DNA from: Clytia hemisphaerica
Taxonomy: Eukaryota; Cnidaria; Hydrozoa; Leptothecata; Clytiidae
Assembly (NCBI GenBank): GCA_902728285.1
Contig: CACVBU010000363.1
Location: 124,001 to 188,000, forward strand
Direction of reading: 5' to 3'
DNA: 64,000 nucleotides
Positions within the stretch are counted from its first letter, which is position 1; every line of letters begins with the position of its first letter. Both the position numbers and the translations under genes were made by a program. The notes beneath the pieces were generated by a model. The model was not told where the DNA came from and made no database searches. It saw only the letters and a list, made by a program, of their open reading frames with translations. This document shows positions 35,635 through 47,352 of this stretch, piece after piece.

Positions 35635-36566
35635 TGGTATCCTTAGATAGATTCTAAATATCAAATATCTAGAGAGTGCCGTTAAGTTGGGGAATATTCT
35701 TCAATGAGATGAGAATCTTAATATCTTCCTGTGACTTTTGAAGTTCAGACTTTAATTTTGTCTTTCTTCGCGTTTGAAGATGATATTCACTTGACTTGAC
35801 TTACAAATACAATTTTTTTTGTTTATGAATCACATCACTAGAAAAGCGGTTGACGCCCTTTGTAGATGGCAAGATAAATAATGATGTATACATGTACATC
35901 GCAAAACATGATTTTTTTATATCTAGAGATAACCTAGCCTGTTACACGAAAACCATCTTTTTTTACTGCGTTTTCATAAAAAAATTTGTTTAGTTGGAAG
36001 GTACTGGCTAAGAGACACCGGGTTATATGATATAGAAAATTCTTTGTGTAGCGGTGACGAATTTCGCTAGCTTGTAACATATTTATACAAAGGTTGTTTT
36101 TGTAGAGTGTACTAGCGTTTAAAGCGATAGAAACCCTGGTACCGAGGGTTGTTTACATGTTTACGGTATAATTGTACCTAAATTGATTACCTTATCGCCA
36201 TATCATATTTCAGTTAGCAATTGATATCCCCTATTATAGAGTATTTCTAATTGAGAAGTAATAAATGAAAATTAAGATATAATCGATGGCTTTTAAGATA
36301 TAGTACCTCGTTCAAGAATGACTTGTTCGAGTATTACTACCAGTACGTCACATGGTACACGTCAATAATTTCTGTTATCTGGTTCTTGACACTTCTGGCT
36401 TGCTGAGGCTCTGAAGGCAGGGAAAATTTTCAACATCTGGAAGGTTTAATTTACGGAATTTCGCCGGACCGCGTCAAGGATTTTAAAGTAAGAACTGAAC
36501 CCCAGCCCTCGTTGCGGGGATTGTCGGTTCCTACAAAAAAAATTTTCGGCAAATCAAAGGCGGGCT

Positions 36567-36652
36567 ATCATTCCTCACCGATGGGAAATTGGTCCGCTCC
36601 GTCAGAGCTTCGGCGTGAGCAGCCACTAATCCACTATTATAATATCAGATAA
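36567..36652. repeat. 86-bp dispersed repeat, copy 1
   Basis: TATCATTCC, GATGGGAAATTGG, CCGCTCC, AGAGCTT and a final AATATCAGATAA are shared in order with 43711-43796. A partial third copy (TTAGCAGAAGGCGGCTGCCAAT) is near 54930. No terminal inverted repeats seen. Confidence 0.55.
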
Positions 36653-39204
36653 TAGTTTCTGGTAAACGTGACGATTTCTCCATTTTATGCCTAGTTTGCA
36701 GAGTATGACAATGGAAAACTTTTAAAATTCTAATTTATTAAGGTGAGGATGATTTTTTGCCCTGGGCAGGTGCTTAAAGAACTTGGAAGATCGTTCTGGT
36801 AGGCCACATGTATTGCTTAAAATTCGCTGCACTTTAGTATTATTCTTCAGAAGAAGTTAATTAATCTAAATAAAAATTTCAAAGAATGGTATGCCTCGAT
36901 TTTAACCAATTCCTGGTCCAAGTTCTTTAAACTTCTTTTTTTCTTCTCTAGAACTTCCGTGAGAAGGTTACCCAATAAAATTCTGTAAGATATTTACTAA
37001 GTACAAGTTGTTAAAAAGCTTTAAACAAACTGACACGTCTATGGGGAAACGAGAAAAAGGAAGTCTTAGTGTCAACATTTTGTTAGTCCGCCCACACGCT
37101 CTAATCAATACCTGGACAATTTTTCTTGTTTGAAGATAACGACAGGTTGTAATATGAATTTGGTTGCTAGCTAGCTGAAGGGGCTTATGAATGATTGAGA
37201 TTTCGATGGTTTGCAGACTTATTGTAAAAGCTTCTTAGATAATGATGGTATTGAAAGTGGACTTGCGTGTTTTTCATATCATAGGCTTTTTGGATAATAG
37301 GCTTTGTCAGAAAAATTTGTATCCAGTGATGTTTAGGAAGGTCATTTTTAGAAAGCTCAATCCGCAAATTTTTGGATCTCCTCTGTATTTTTTTAACCCT
37401 TTAACTATGTTAAAAAATACAGGTCCCTGGATGTTTCACCCCATTTAATGTTGGATATATAGTGACTTCTTCTGGAATAGCTACTTTTATGACAAGTTGA
37501 TAGGAAAACGTTTGATTTTTGAGAGCACAATTTGTCCATCCAATTCTTCCCATTCATATAAAAACTGTCATTTGATCACTTTTTGATATCGAATCATGAA
37601 ATGGAATCTATAAGATTGGATTTAGAATTGAAAATTGAATTGACCATTGACGATCTTGTTAGAATGTGAATGTTAGTCACAATCAAATTTATTAGCATGG
37701 TATCGTATAGCCCATGTTATTTTTAATTTTCTATATTTAAATCTTTTCAAAGAATAGTTGGAACGGTATCGCTATTAGTTTATCAAGTGTCAAGGTTGTT
37801 TAAATGTCTTAGAGGGGAAATTGAACTTGGACTCGCTTTGCATTAGTGCAACCTCCAGAGATAGGTGTTGGTCTTTCCGAAGACAATGTAGCTTTTCTTT
37901 CAGGTAATATCTTAGATTAAAGATTCGATAGGAAATTCTCTCTAAAAATCTCCTTTACTAATTTAAAGATATAATCAGATATTTTGAGATCTTTGCTTTG
38001 ACCTTCAGAAACCGGAGGTGCTGGGGTAGTTACTTACTAAACTTATCTGTTTGTCCTACTACGTAACCCCATAGTAGACAATAAGTAATGGGCTTTTATA
38101 GATGAGATAATAATTTATCATAGCCATATTATGTCTGTCTAGTAGTTTGCACTTCTGAGAAAAGATCTTATCTTGTTTGGCGCGTCGAACTCCCCTAGAG
38201 GGCAAGCGGAGATAAGACAAATTATGAAATATAGTATGAAGAAGAAACTTTTCTAAGATATATATGGGGGAAATATTGTTGGGAAAGCCATTTTAAATGT
38301 TGGTCCTAAACACTTGCTGTTAGCTTTCAAACACTATTATCCTTAGTGCATTTCATTTGGCAAAAGATATGGCGTCGTCACTTGCTTTTTGATAAATTAA
38401 CCTTGATAACCAGGACGCTAGAATCAGCTACATTTCCTGTTTCAGTCAACTGATCAAAGATATTAATTCAGGTAATTTTCGATCGCTCTAATTCGGGTCA
38501 TTGACCTTACCAGTAGTATTAGGGGTTGATCGGAAAGCCTTAGACGATTTAACAGTAATCTAGAGGGACCTACCAGGATTAGTTTTAGCCACCGGTTTTG
38601 ATAGAACAAGTCGTCAGTTTTCACCTCCTTGTCAATTTTTAAACCATTAAATACAGTCCACTCTCTGTACCGGACACAATCGTGGAGAGGGGTCTCTGAA
38701 ATCCTGTGGTATGCTCAAAACTTTGATCTATTTCCATGTGTGAGAGCTCGGTGTTTTCTGGCTAATTTTTTGCCAGGACGAATTTCGGCAACGTTCGGTT
38801 CCACCGGATCCGTGACATAGTGATGCTCTATCATTTACATTAGATTTCAGTACGTGATAATCACTGGAGTGCTAAAAGGATTATCGATAATTGGCGTTTC
38901 CAATACAACGAGTCTCTGTACTGTAATAGGATCAACAAATTAAGCAATCTGTCATCATAAACATTTGACTCAGTAATGACGCACGGGTATTGAGACGTCA
39001 AGAATTTAACATATCTGATTTTTGAAGAAAATTGTACTTTGGTGGAATGACCCTCAAATTTATTTCCATCATCCATTGACAGTAGGGACAATTAAGGGAT
39101 TTTAAAAAAAGAAAAATGTTTTGAAAAGAAAATTTGTTGATCGGGTATATGTGTAGGCTGAATCGTAAACATATTTTTTTATGATAATGTAGTGGATTGT
39201 ATGA

Positions 39205-39428
39205 TTTGCGTAATGGTGTGATGGGTTATAGATAGATATAGTCGATATTTTACGTGGATAGCCCAGTAATCTAGGACTTTTAGACAGTCTTTCGATTGTT
39301 TTCACGGGGTCCACGGCCAGCTGGCTCGGCTATCTATGAACTGAACGAAACATTGGAAGAAGCGGGGATTCGAACTGCGAATCCCTGGTTTGAGACGGTG
39401 ACGCCTTTGACCACATGGTGTCGCTTAG
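39205..39428 (-). mobile_element. tRNA-derived SINE with TATC tail
   Basis: On the minus strand a tRNA Leu/Ser-like head carries GTGGTCAAAGGCGTC (A box) and GCAGTTCGAATCC (B box), followed by an unrelated body and a TATATCTATCTATAACC tail near 39225-39240. The head does not fold as a functional tRNA (T-stem mispaired), so a SINE rather than a tRNA gene. Confidence 0.5.
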
Positions 39429-40767
39429 AGGTCTTCATCAATGTGTGATGATCTGACAACCTTGACCAAACGATTTATTCAAATGCGTTGAATTTCGCCA
39501 GAAACGATCCGATGAAAAGTTCAATTTGTTATTTGGCCTGTCTTGTCAGTAAATAGCCAAACAACAAATTGCATGCGGGAATCTTTGTATCGTCAAATTA
39601 TTATGTTTACTCAAATTCTTATCAATCTCATGTAGGGTCAAAGAATTCTACCTTTTTCCCTTTTTCTATTCTTTTTTTATCAAGAATTTAGGAAGTTTAG
39701 AGTCTTTTAATTTAGAAATATATATAATTAACGCACCTTGGTGAGAGTTATTGGAAAAGCTCCCATCAGAAACGAACTTAATTTAAATTTGTTGTTCATT
39801 TTAGTTTGAATATCTGTTTATTAACTTTCTAGTCCCCATTCTTTCTCACTACGAAAGCAAACAAACAATGAATTAGATAAAAATTATACCTAGGAGTAAG
39901 AAAAGCAAAATAAAGAAAAATATTTTTGACCGATAGATTAATATCGATTAAATTTTGTGAAAAAAAATGTTTATTAAAAACTAGGCTTTAAAACATTTTT
40001 TAGTTGGCTTAGCATAGACGTTAAAACTAAAAAGAAGAGGAATCTCAAGCTATTTTAAAACAATAGTATCAGGGCTTTTAAAGTAATAAACTTGGGGATA
40101 GCATGGGAATGAAATTTCCCTTTCTTTTCATCATCTAGAACACATCTTCGTTAGGGAGACGGCGGATAAAATGAGATTGATCTTGCGTAGATCACTTTCG
40201 AAAATTGTCGAAGTTTGTCGTTTTTAATAAAATTTGTCGTTCTTTTTGCTATTTTTAGCTCGTGTGATGACACGAAAGGGACTTTTTTTCTTACGTTATC
40301 GGGGGCCTTATGCTATTCAGCCATAATTCCATGGTTCATCTATTCATGGTTCTTAGATTCAGTATAATATTATAATTTAGCAGATAGTATTGCTTGAATC
40401 TAACATTTTTTCTTATCAACTATTTAATGTTTCCCCGTCAAATTTCTTCATTTTTACAATGAATCTGATTTAGAATGTACTTTATTTAAGAAAGTCCCGG
40501 ACCGGCATGTGTCTTTTCAAGGAAAGGGGAAAAGATTTCGCAACTTGGTCAAATTTCTCCTCTTCTTGTTATTAAGGTTTCATCTAAAACGACATCTAAA
40601 CATGATTTTCCTAAAATTATCATTTTCTTTGAATTGTTGTATCATATTTATGGGGTTTTTTTTTGAAGTTCAGATCACGTTATGTTGGTGTATTATAGTT
40701 TCATGAGGATCCAGGATCCTTTTCGATTGTTTCATTGACTTCAAATCTAGCTGCCTCTTAACTTAAG

Positions 40768-41118
40768 ACTGGCGTAGTAGTATAGTTTTTATCATTTTCT
40801 TGACTCTCGCCTGGGAGGCCCGAATTCGATACCCACTGTGTCTCTAATATTCACTTGGATATACCTTCGCCCAAGTCATGCCATGCCATGTGAGGGGAAT
40901 TGGGTACCATTACTCTGATACAAGAGTGTGGGTAGATTAGACAGACATTGTGACGTGACATGGCATCGCTCTCCTGGTGTCGTTCGAGTGTCATGGTATA
41001 CGCCACGACTTGGCAGCTCGCGTCTGTCAAGTCGCAGTGTCTGTCACCGCCGTGATTCCTTTTCCTTCGTAGGTAGGACCCATCCCGAATGTATTCAGAG
41101 GGCTTGTATATATCTTAA
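40768..41118 (+). mobile_element. tRNA-derived SINE, second copy
   Basis: Same family as 7244-7640: TGGCGTAGTAGTATAG head, CTGGGAGGCCCGAATTCGATACCC, CATGTGAGGGGAATTGGGTACC body, and ATTCAGAGGGCTTG near the tail. It has a decayed A box and a short internal deletion. Confidence 0.7.
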
Positions 41119-41505
41119 CTAAAGAGTATTCTAGGACTTGGACTCAAGGTAAGGCTAATAAGTATCGGTAGGTAGACCGTTGTACGGCTTCTTAAATTTT
41201 ATCTCAATACAATCTGCAGCGGAGACAAAAACGGTTATAACTTTCTGAGAGAATTCGAACTAGACACCGATCGAAAAGATATTTAGGAATGAAAAGAAAA
41301 AGGAAAACCGAGGAAGATTTATAAATTATAAATTATTATTTTTACAGGGTTGATTTTTTAAGCTTAAAGAGTCATCGCTGTTTGAAAAATAATTGAAAAA
41401 TTAATTGGATCTAAAAACATAGTGCAGAGAACTGAGTTTTCAACAAGGAGCGCCTTTCTATAGACTAAACTTTAACTAGGATACAATTATCAATTTTGCC
41501 CAACT

Positions 41506-42195
41506 GCGAGTAGTAGGGGGAATTTTGTTCGATTTTTTGGAATCGCTTGACTGTTTTGTTAGAAGCACTTGTTATACATTTTTGGAAAGCTAAGGGGTAG
41601 GGGAATCGAAATTACTATGTTTCCAATTTTTTTTCGGACACTTTGGTGTGATTTTCGGACAAATATGACGGTCTCAGGCAAAAATCATAGGGTTAAAAAT
41701 TAATGAAAATTTTAGCTCCAGAAAAAAAAGACCTGTTGTATATTTTTGGAAAGCTCTCAAAAAATTAGGATTAGAGATATATTGCAAGTATAGGTGATTT
41801 CAGTACCTAACTCGAGATATTGAGCTTCAAAAAGCGCAAAAACTGGACAAAATAGCTGTTTCTGGCTGAAAAACACGGTTTTCAAGGGTTAATATCTCGA
41901 GTTAGGTACAGAAATCAACTATACTTGCAATATATCTCTAATCTTAATTTTTTGAGAGCTTTCCAAAAATATACAACAGGTCTTTTTTTTCTGGAGCTAA
42001 AATTTTCATTAATTTTTAACCCTATGATTTTTGCCTGAGACCGTCATATTTGTCCGAAAATCACACCAAAGTGTCCGAAAAAAAATTGGAAACATAGTAA
42101 TTTCGATTCCCCTACCCCTTAGCTTTCCAAAAATGTATAACAAGTGCTTCTAACAAAACAGTCGAGCGATTTTACAAAATGCCCTCTACTAGAGT
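41506..42195. repeat. large near-perfect inverted repeat, about 310-bp arms
   Basis: Left arm about 41506-41822 and right arm about 41892-42195 are near-identical in inverted orientation, with a loop of about 69 bp. Arms include TTTTGGAAAGCTAAGGGG, CGGACACTTTGGTGTGA and TACCTAACTCGAGATATT on the left and their complements on the right. The main difference is about 12 bp near the outer end of the left arm. No ORF spans it. It would fold into a long hairpin if transcribed. Confidence 0.92.
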
Positions 42196-42404
42196 AGGAA
42201 AGTGTTTAGTTAATGGAGTCTATCCGCCGTAAGGTTGAACTTCTTTCATTTTGCTTCACGTGAGTGTTCATTTCTTCTTTTCATTGGAAATCTTCGAATT
42301 TCATCTTAATCCCTTTGTTTTTGAAGTCGATTACATCGGTTTTTTGTTAATCTGATGTTAACCTTCTTTTAGCGGTTAACTTTCTTTCATAATATGATAT
42401 CTTG

Positions 42405-42561
42405 CTCAATAATGTCTTTAACTCGAACACACACAGCGAACACAAATTTGTTCGAATTATAGAAATTTCGAGTAATGGAAACTGGTTTACAGGCACTGTT
42501 CGCTGAAGGGACCAGAAAACTTCAGTAGCGTAGACATTCGAGTTATAGAGGTTCCACTGTA
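42405..42561. mobile_element. pogo/Tigger-like MITE, left end degenerate
   Basis: Right end ATTCGAGTTATAGAGGTTCCACTGTA is diagnostic; the left side keeps TTTAACTCGAACA. It shares GTTCGAATTAT and inner strings with 30745-30919. Confidence 0.5.
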
Positions 42562-42593
42562 GTAAGTCACTTCTTTGGAGATTTCTGCAACAA

Positions 42594-42683
42594 TACACCT
42601 TTTCGACCGTATCTGCCAATTGCCGTGCGGGCATTAATAAAGTAGCACGCGCCTGACCACGCGACTACGGTCGAAAAGGTGTA
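42594..42683. mobile_element. 90-bp deletion derivative of the CGACCGTA MITE, intact ends
   Basis: TACACCTTTTCGACCGTA at the left and TACGGTCGAAAAGGTGTA at the right are perfect inverted repeats with TA at both ends. The internal inverted repeat present in 34774-34949 is absent. Confidence 0.75.
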
Positions 42684-43710
42684 TTTGCAGCATTGCACTA
42701 TATTTCAATACTGATTGCAAATTCCTTCAGTCCTTTTTCTTGATATATTTTGGTGCTTTAAATGAGGCCGCGGGCTAGGCCTTTATTGAACACTAAGTTT
42801 ATAGTTGTCCTTCTTTCTTAGTAGTACAGTTTAGTTTATCGGGCTCAAAAAAAGTTGACTCGTCCAAAAATAGGGTATGATATTCACACACGACTAAATT
42901 CAACAGATAAGAGAGGCGTTCGTGATAAAGAATAGTCGGTTTGATATATTAACATTCACGCCTCTAAAGGTGTTTTAAGGGTAAAAGTTCGAGAAATTAG
43001 TTTAGTTGGTGTAAAATAATGTCCAATCTCCAAGCGAAAGTGCAGAAAAATATAATTGTTAACACTTAAATGGATTGCATGCAATGGCTTTTTCATCATG
43101 TTATGATTTGCAATAATAATAAAATCACTGAATAACTAAATTGTATGTGGATTCCGTAGTAAGGCATGTATGGATATTCGTAGGCGCCCTCCATTTTGAG
43201 GGCGGGTAAAATGGGATGAATAATATTCTATTATTTGTTCTGTGGTTGGCATACATGTTTTTCTTTATGTGAATTTGTCTCTTTTGGTTTCAAGAGAAAA
43301 ATGGTCCGAAATTAGAAAAAAAATAATGTTGAGGTCATCATATTGTAGATTTTAGACTTTGTGTTGGCGACCGTATTGTTTATATTTTGATATCTCTGTA
43401 GGGAAGCATGCAACAGTGCAAAACCTCGTGTCAATAAAAATATTGAAAAATAATCCACCCTCGTTGGTATATACGTTAGGACGGCCTGACAGTGTTTTTA
43501 TAGAAAATTCTCTCTTTTTTAAATTCTACCTCTTTACTTACTGTGTTGTTGTTGTTTTTGTTGTATTGGACGAAGTAAGTTTAGCCATTAACTATCTTGA
43601 CTTTAAAGTCTTAAAACAACTGAACTGCGATTTAGGATGATACTAGGCCTGTTTTACCTATGTTTAATCTAATCACATCGACCACGTATCTACCTAGAGC
43701 AGTTTCCATT

Positions 43711-43796
43711 TATCATTCCTCTCCGATGGGAAATTGGCCCGCTCCTTTAGAGCTTTAGCGTAGGCGGCCGCCAATCCGCCATCGAAATATCAGATA
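43711..43796. repeat. 86-bp dispersed repeat, copy 2
   Basis: See 36567-36652. It lies about 140 bp upstream of the GPCR start, so it may fall in the promoter or 5' UTR intron of that gene. Confidence 0.55.
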
Positions 43797-43939
43797 AAGT
43801 TTCCATCCGAATTTTAACTTTCCTTCTGTCCCCTACCCCTTAATAAACGTCAACATCGTTGAAGAAAATCTTTCCTTTTTTATCGTTTTAGACTAGCGAA
43901 CAACAGCAAAACACCACCAATAACCGACAACACTGAAAC

Positions 43940-45181
43940 ATGGACAGGATGAGCAACAATACTACAGTTCTACCACCATTATTCCCCGAACAAACTTGCA
44001 AAATGAATGACTTTATGAGCCAGGCGGATGCTTGTCTCTTCATTTTCATCTCTTTGGCAGCCATTATTGGTAATCTCATCGTCTTTATATGTTATTATAA
44101 ATACCGACCCCTACGGCGCATTACAAATGTTTATATACTTTCCCTCTCGGCTAGTGATTTACTGGTTGCTAGTCTAAGCGTACCTTACACATTTGTTATA
44201 TTCGTGTGTAAGCTACAACCGCAGATAGCCGAAAGCGAACTACAGTCTATGTTTTACTTGGTCTGTGATATGGTGCCGAGTATCTTGTCTATATACGCGT
44301 TAGCACTGGTAGCTGTTGACAGAGCTATCGCTATATCCAAACCGTTTTGGCATCGGAAATATGTGAACAACAGGCGAGCTTCGATTATAGTTTTCCTGAT
44401 GTGGATTTACGTTTTCGGGTTGGTTTCATGTGTTTTTATAATCGCTCCGTCAGAATTTACGTTGTTTATTATTATGACGGCGTACGTCCTTCCCGTCGCT
44501 ATGATGGTATTCTCTTACGTGTTGATGGGATTTGTGGCTAAGAAGCACGCTAAAGAACTTTCGTCTCTAGAGAGAACCAAAACGCGTCTTCGAGCTGGTT
44601 CAGTATGTAACGGGTCAGCGGATAACTCCATATCAACAAACGGAACGGAATCACCTTTCCTGACACCACACAGTTACCGACGAGTATCTGACAATGGAGC
44701 TTCTCCTTTGATGAGTAATAACCGTCGCATGGTTACCTATCAAGAAAAACATCTCGGTGATCGTTTTCAACACCGACAATATAGTTGGTTCCGATCATCG
44801 GTTCGTCGGTTCTCAGTAGCAAACATTCGTAATCGCTCGTCAAGTATCGTTAGTAGCGTACGAGTCTTAAAACGTGAACTAAAAGCAGCTTTAACGCTAT
44901 CGCTGATTCTGGGTTGTTTCATTTTGAGTTGGACACCTTTTATCGGGTTAAACATCGAATATTATCGTTGTTCCACGTGTTATATTGACCCTCTACTCAT
45001 CAAATATTTCAAAATGTTACATTTTACAAACTCAGCTTTGAATCCTGTTTTGTTTATCTTACTCAACAAAAGATGGCGTTCTGCATTCTTTATCGTCATT
45101 ATGCGACGTAAGAATCGACGTGGTTTAAGCATTACGTCGGAAATTTCGACGACGTCAACTATCGGTGGTACTGGATGGTAA
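43940..45181 (+). CDS. class A GPCR, amine-receptor-like but atypical, intronless
   Basis: 413 aa: short N-terminus with an NNTT glycosylation site, seven TM segments, and a long third intracellular loop of about 125 residues rich in serine and arginine. TM2 has SASDLL (D2.50). Counting back from R3.50 in VDRA puts an aspartate at 3.32, the amine anchor in biogenic-amine receptors, plus S3.39 and I3.40 as in that group. Oddities: DRA for DRY; LSWTPF for CWxP; NPVLF for NPxxY; no cysteine at 3.25 and a very short second extracellular loop without cysteine, so the conserved disulfide is missing. The C-tail is short and ends in a threonine/serine-rich run. The ATG is preceded by a plausible 3' splice site (TTTTAG at about 43892), so a 5' UTR exon may exist. 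Best call: lineage-specific orphan related to aminergic or opsin-like receptors; ligand not predictable. Confidence 0.9.
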   Translation: MDRMSNNTTVLPPLFPEQTCKMNDFMSQADACLFIFISLAAIIGNLIVFICYYKYRPLRRITNVYILSLSASDLLVASLSVPYTFVIFVCKLQPQIAESELQSMFYLVCDMVPSILSIYALALVAVDRAIAISKPFWHRKYVNNRRASIIVFLMWIYVFGLVSCVFIIAPSEFTLFIIMTAYVLPVAMMVFSYVLMGFVAKKHAKELSSLERTKTRLRAGSVCNGSADNSISTNGTESPFLTPHSYRRVSDNGASPLMSNNRRMVTYQEKHLGDRFQHRQYSWFRSSVRRFSVANIRNRSSSIVSSVRVLKRELKAALTLSLILGCFILSWTPFIGLNIEYYRCSTCYIDPLLIKYFKMLHFTNSALNPVLFILLNKRWRSAFFIVIMRRKNRRGLSITSEISTTSTIGGTGW

Positions 45182-45280
45182 AAGATCTATGTTGATTGCA
45201 ATGTTTTTTTAATGAAAAATGGCACGTGACTTGTTTTTTATGGATTTTTGCTTTTATTTTATTTTGACAAGAGGATGAAT

Positions 45281-45422
45281 CCATTGACTTTCAAGCATGA
45301 AGCATCGAGACTCCTGGATGCGCGTTCTAGATGCGTTCTGTATGGGAAATAAATGGCTTGACTTTTTCTTGCCTGCGAAAGGTTAGAGACTCTAATCTAG
45401 CCCTTCGGGCTTCAAACTTAAT
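45281..45422. mobile_element. hAT-type MITE with 8-bp target duplication
   Basis: GGATGAAT at 45273-45280 is repeated at 45423-45430. Termini CCATTGACTTTCAAGC and GCTTCAAACTTAAT are inverted. Same family as 20651-20781 and 22704-23003, but a different length. Confidence 0.75.
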
Positions 45423-45984
45423 GGATGAATCGAGTCAATACTTTATGTTCTAATGCGGCCACAACTATTATGTACACATAAATTAAAACTGCAAAAATTA
45501 AGTTTGCAAAAAAAACCTAAAAATCTACATAAAAACTATTTTAACCTTCACTCTTTTCGGACTCGTGGGCCACTAGAGGCCATATGGGGACTAAAATGAG
45601 CTATCATACTTCGAAAGCTAATATTTTCAAACGACTCGTTTAACTACTGCTGGAAGAAGCATTAAAAAAGCACTTTTCAGATATTTCTTCTGGGTTAAAT
45701 TCAACAATTAAACGAATTTTTCCAAATAAAAAACATAAAATGTTATCACTAAAAAAATTAAATTTTCTTAGATTTTTTTTGTTTTTGTTTTGTATATTTA
45801 TATAACTTCTTGTTATGTTTTTATTTTAATGACATTAAAATGACACATTAGTATTTTAATTTTGATACCGTAACATAACTAGATATTAATAGATATTAAC
45901 CCTAACTTATATCTTGATCTTCTATTTCCTTTAGGGTGCCTTTTTCACACTCTAAAAGGGTACACCAATTTTTTTGCTCTCGTT

Positions 45985-46165
45985 ACAATCATGAAAATCG
46001 CCAAAATCTGTTCATCACGAAAAAATAGAGAGAAAAAAAAGCTTAAATAACGTCATCACGTCTAGATTTTCCCCTGCACATAGTGCCAAAACTTGATCAT
46101 GTCATCACGCCCAGTAATTTAGAATCACGCCATCACGCGAATCGCTGGCAACCTCATCACCGAGC
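45985..46165 (+). repeat. ATCACG word cluster
   Basis: CATCACG-type words recur at about 46014, 46053, 46102 and 46129, with a final CATCACC at about 46155; one is the close pair TCACGCCATCACGC. This parallels the TTCACG pairs of 47575-48930 with a changed first base. Confidence 0.45.
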
Positions 46166-46425
46166 TCCTAAAATGAAAATGGCATTAAAAAATTTCGCTA
46201 AAATTTGGAGCAAAAAAATCCGTATTTGGTTATAAGCTTCTGTCAAATCTACTTCTAGTACCAAACAGACAACAGCCAATAAAATGATAAAGAAAGAACA
46301 GACTTTCAATTTCTTTTAACAGACTTCAGGTTTATAATGCTTCATTACTGTTCGTGGTAATTTTACCACGCATATGTAACATAGATGTCTGCAGCTTTGA
46401 TCTTTATCTTGCTGCTACTTATTCC

Positions 46426-46665
46426 CGCACGAATGATAAGAATACCCAAAAATTTTGAAGCCTTTTTATGTTTTTAACTTGAGTTTCAAACCTACAAATG
46501 TTCTTAACATGTTCTTATTTTCACCATTTTGTGAGCATTTTTGTCCATTTTCCTAAAGTAGGTGTTTTCGAGTCCGCAAAGCCTTAAAATGTTCTCAACT
46601 TGTTCTTAACATTTTGCCATCGAAGCCTATGTTCTTATATAGTTTGTTCTTATAAAAAAACGTAT
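46426..46665 (+). mobile_element. GTTCTTA word-array MITE
   Basis: Close homologue of 12495-12751: word pair separated by acat (about 46499-46516), body TTTTCACCATTTTGTGAGC, ACTTGTTCTTAACATTTTGCC, and terminal pair GTTCTTATATAGTTTGTTCTTA before AAAAAACGTATA. Confidence 0.7.
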
Positions 46666-47352
46666 AGCCAAAGAGGGGTCGAAGACAAGGGCCTGCTGGC
46701 GTCATCTGTTTATCCCACTTCAATCTAGTTTCGATTTGTAGTTTCGTGGAATCATATAACCAATCAAAAGCTTAGGACAAATTACAAAACTGTTGCAGAC
46801 TGCACCTAAACTGCCCCTGCTTTATTGTCAAAGCAAACAAATCGAGATGAGATTTTCAAGTACTTTTTTCCATCTCACTTATAATTTCAATCTCTGACCT
46901 CTTTGAAGTCATTCTCGTGAACTGTTTAAAAAACTGTAAAAAGTGTATTTGTGCTGTCTAGAATTAGTTTTTTAATTGCTCTTGAGATGATATCCAGGCT
47001 AACGATAACTCTTGTCATTTTCTATGTAAGTTTTTTCTTTCTTTTTGATTCTCATGTTTTTAAGGATTTCTTATATGTAATTTTTTTGCATGGAAAACCC
47101 TTAAAACGATTTCAGGTTCTAATATTTCAATATTTTACCGTTCTGCATTCCCACGCTTTAGTTTTGCTAACAGCCAATCACAGCACCTTTTCAGAGAGTG
47201 GGTGGTTGAGATTCCCCTTTTGAATACACCGATACACTTTGATCAATAGTTAAACTTTTATAATAACCAGATAATTTTTGTTGAGGCTCTTAATTTTTTT
47301 CGTTAAAATTGTTCATGGTATTCTTCATTAAAAAAGAAGAGCTGAGATTACA

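Larger units (their letters stand above)
34200..43939. other. gene-poor stretch before the second GPCR
   Basis: No protein gene recognised. Contains MITEs (34273-34413, 34774-34949, 35314-35469, 35483-35634, 42594-42683), two SINE copies (39205-39428 minus, 40768-41118 plus), a two-copy 86-bp repeat (36567-36652 and 43711-43796), the large hairpin (41506-42195) and a pogo-like MITE (about 42405-42561). An AG at about 43892 after a T-rich tract could end a 5' UTR intron of the GPCR. Confidence 0.5.

Noticed and set aside
39345..39428. tRNA Leu/Ser gene on the minus strand
   Set aside because: Good A and B boxes, but T-stem and acceptor stem do not pair and a TATC tail follows, so it was called a SINE.
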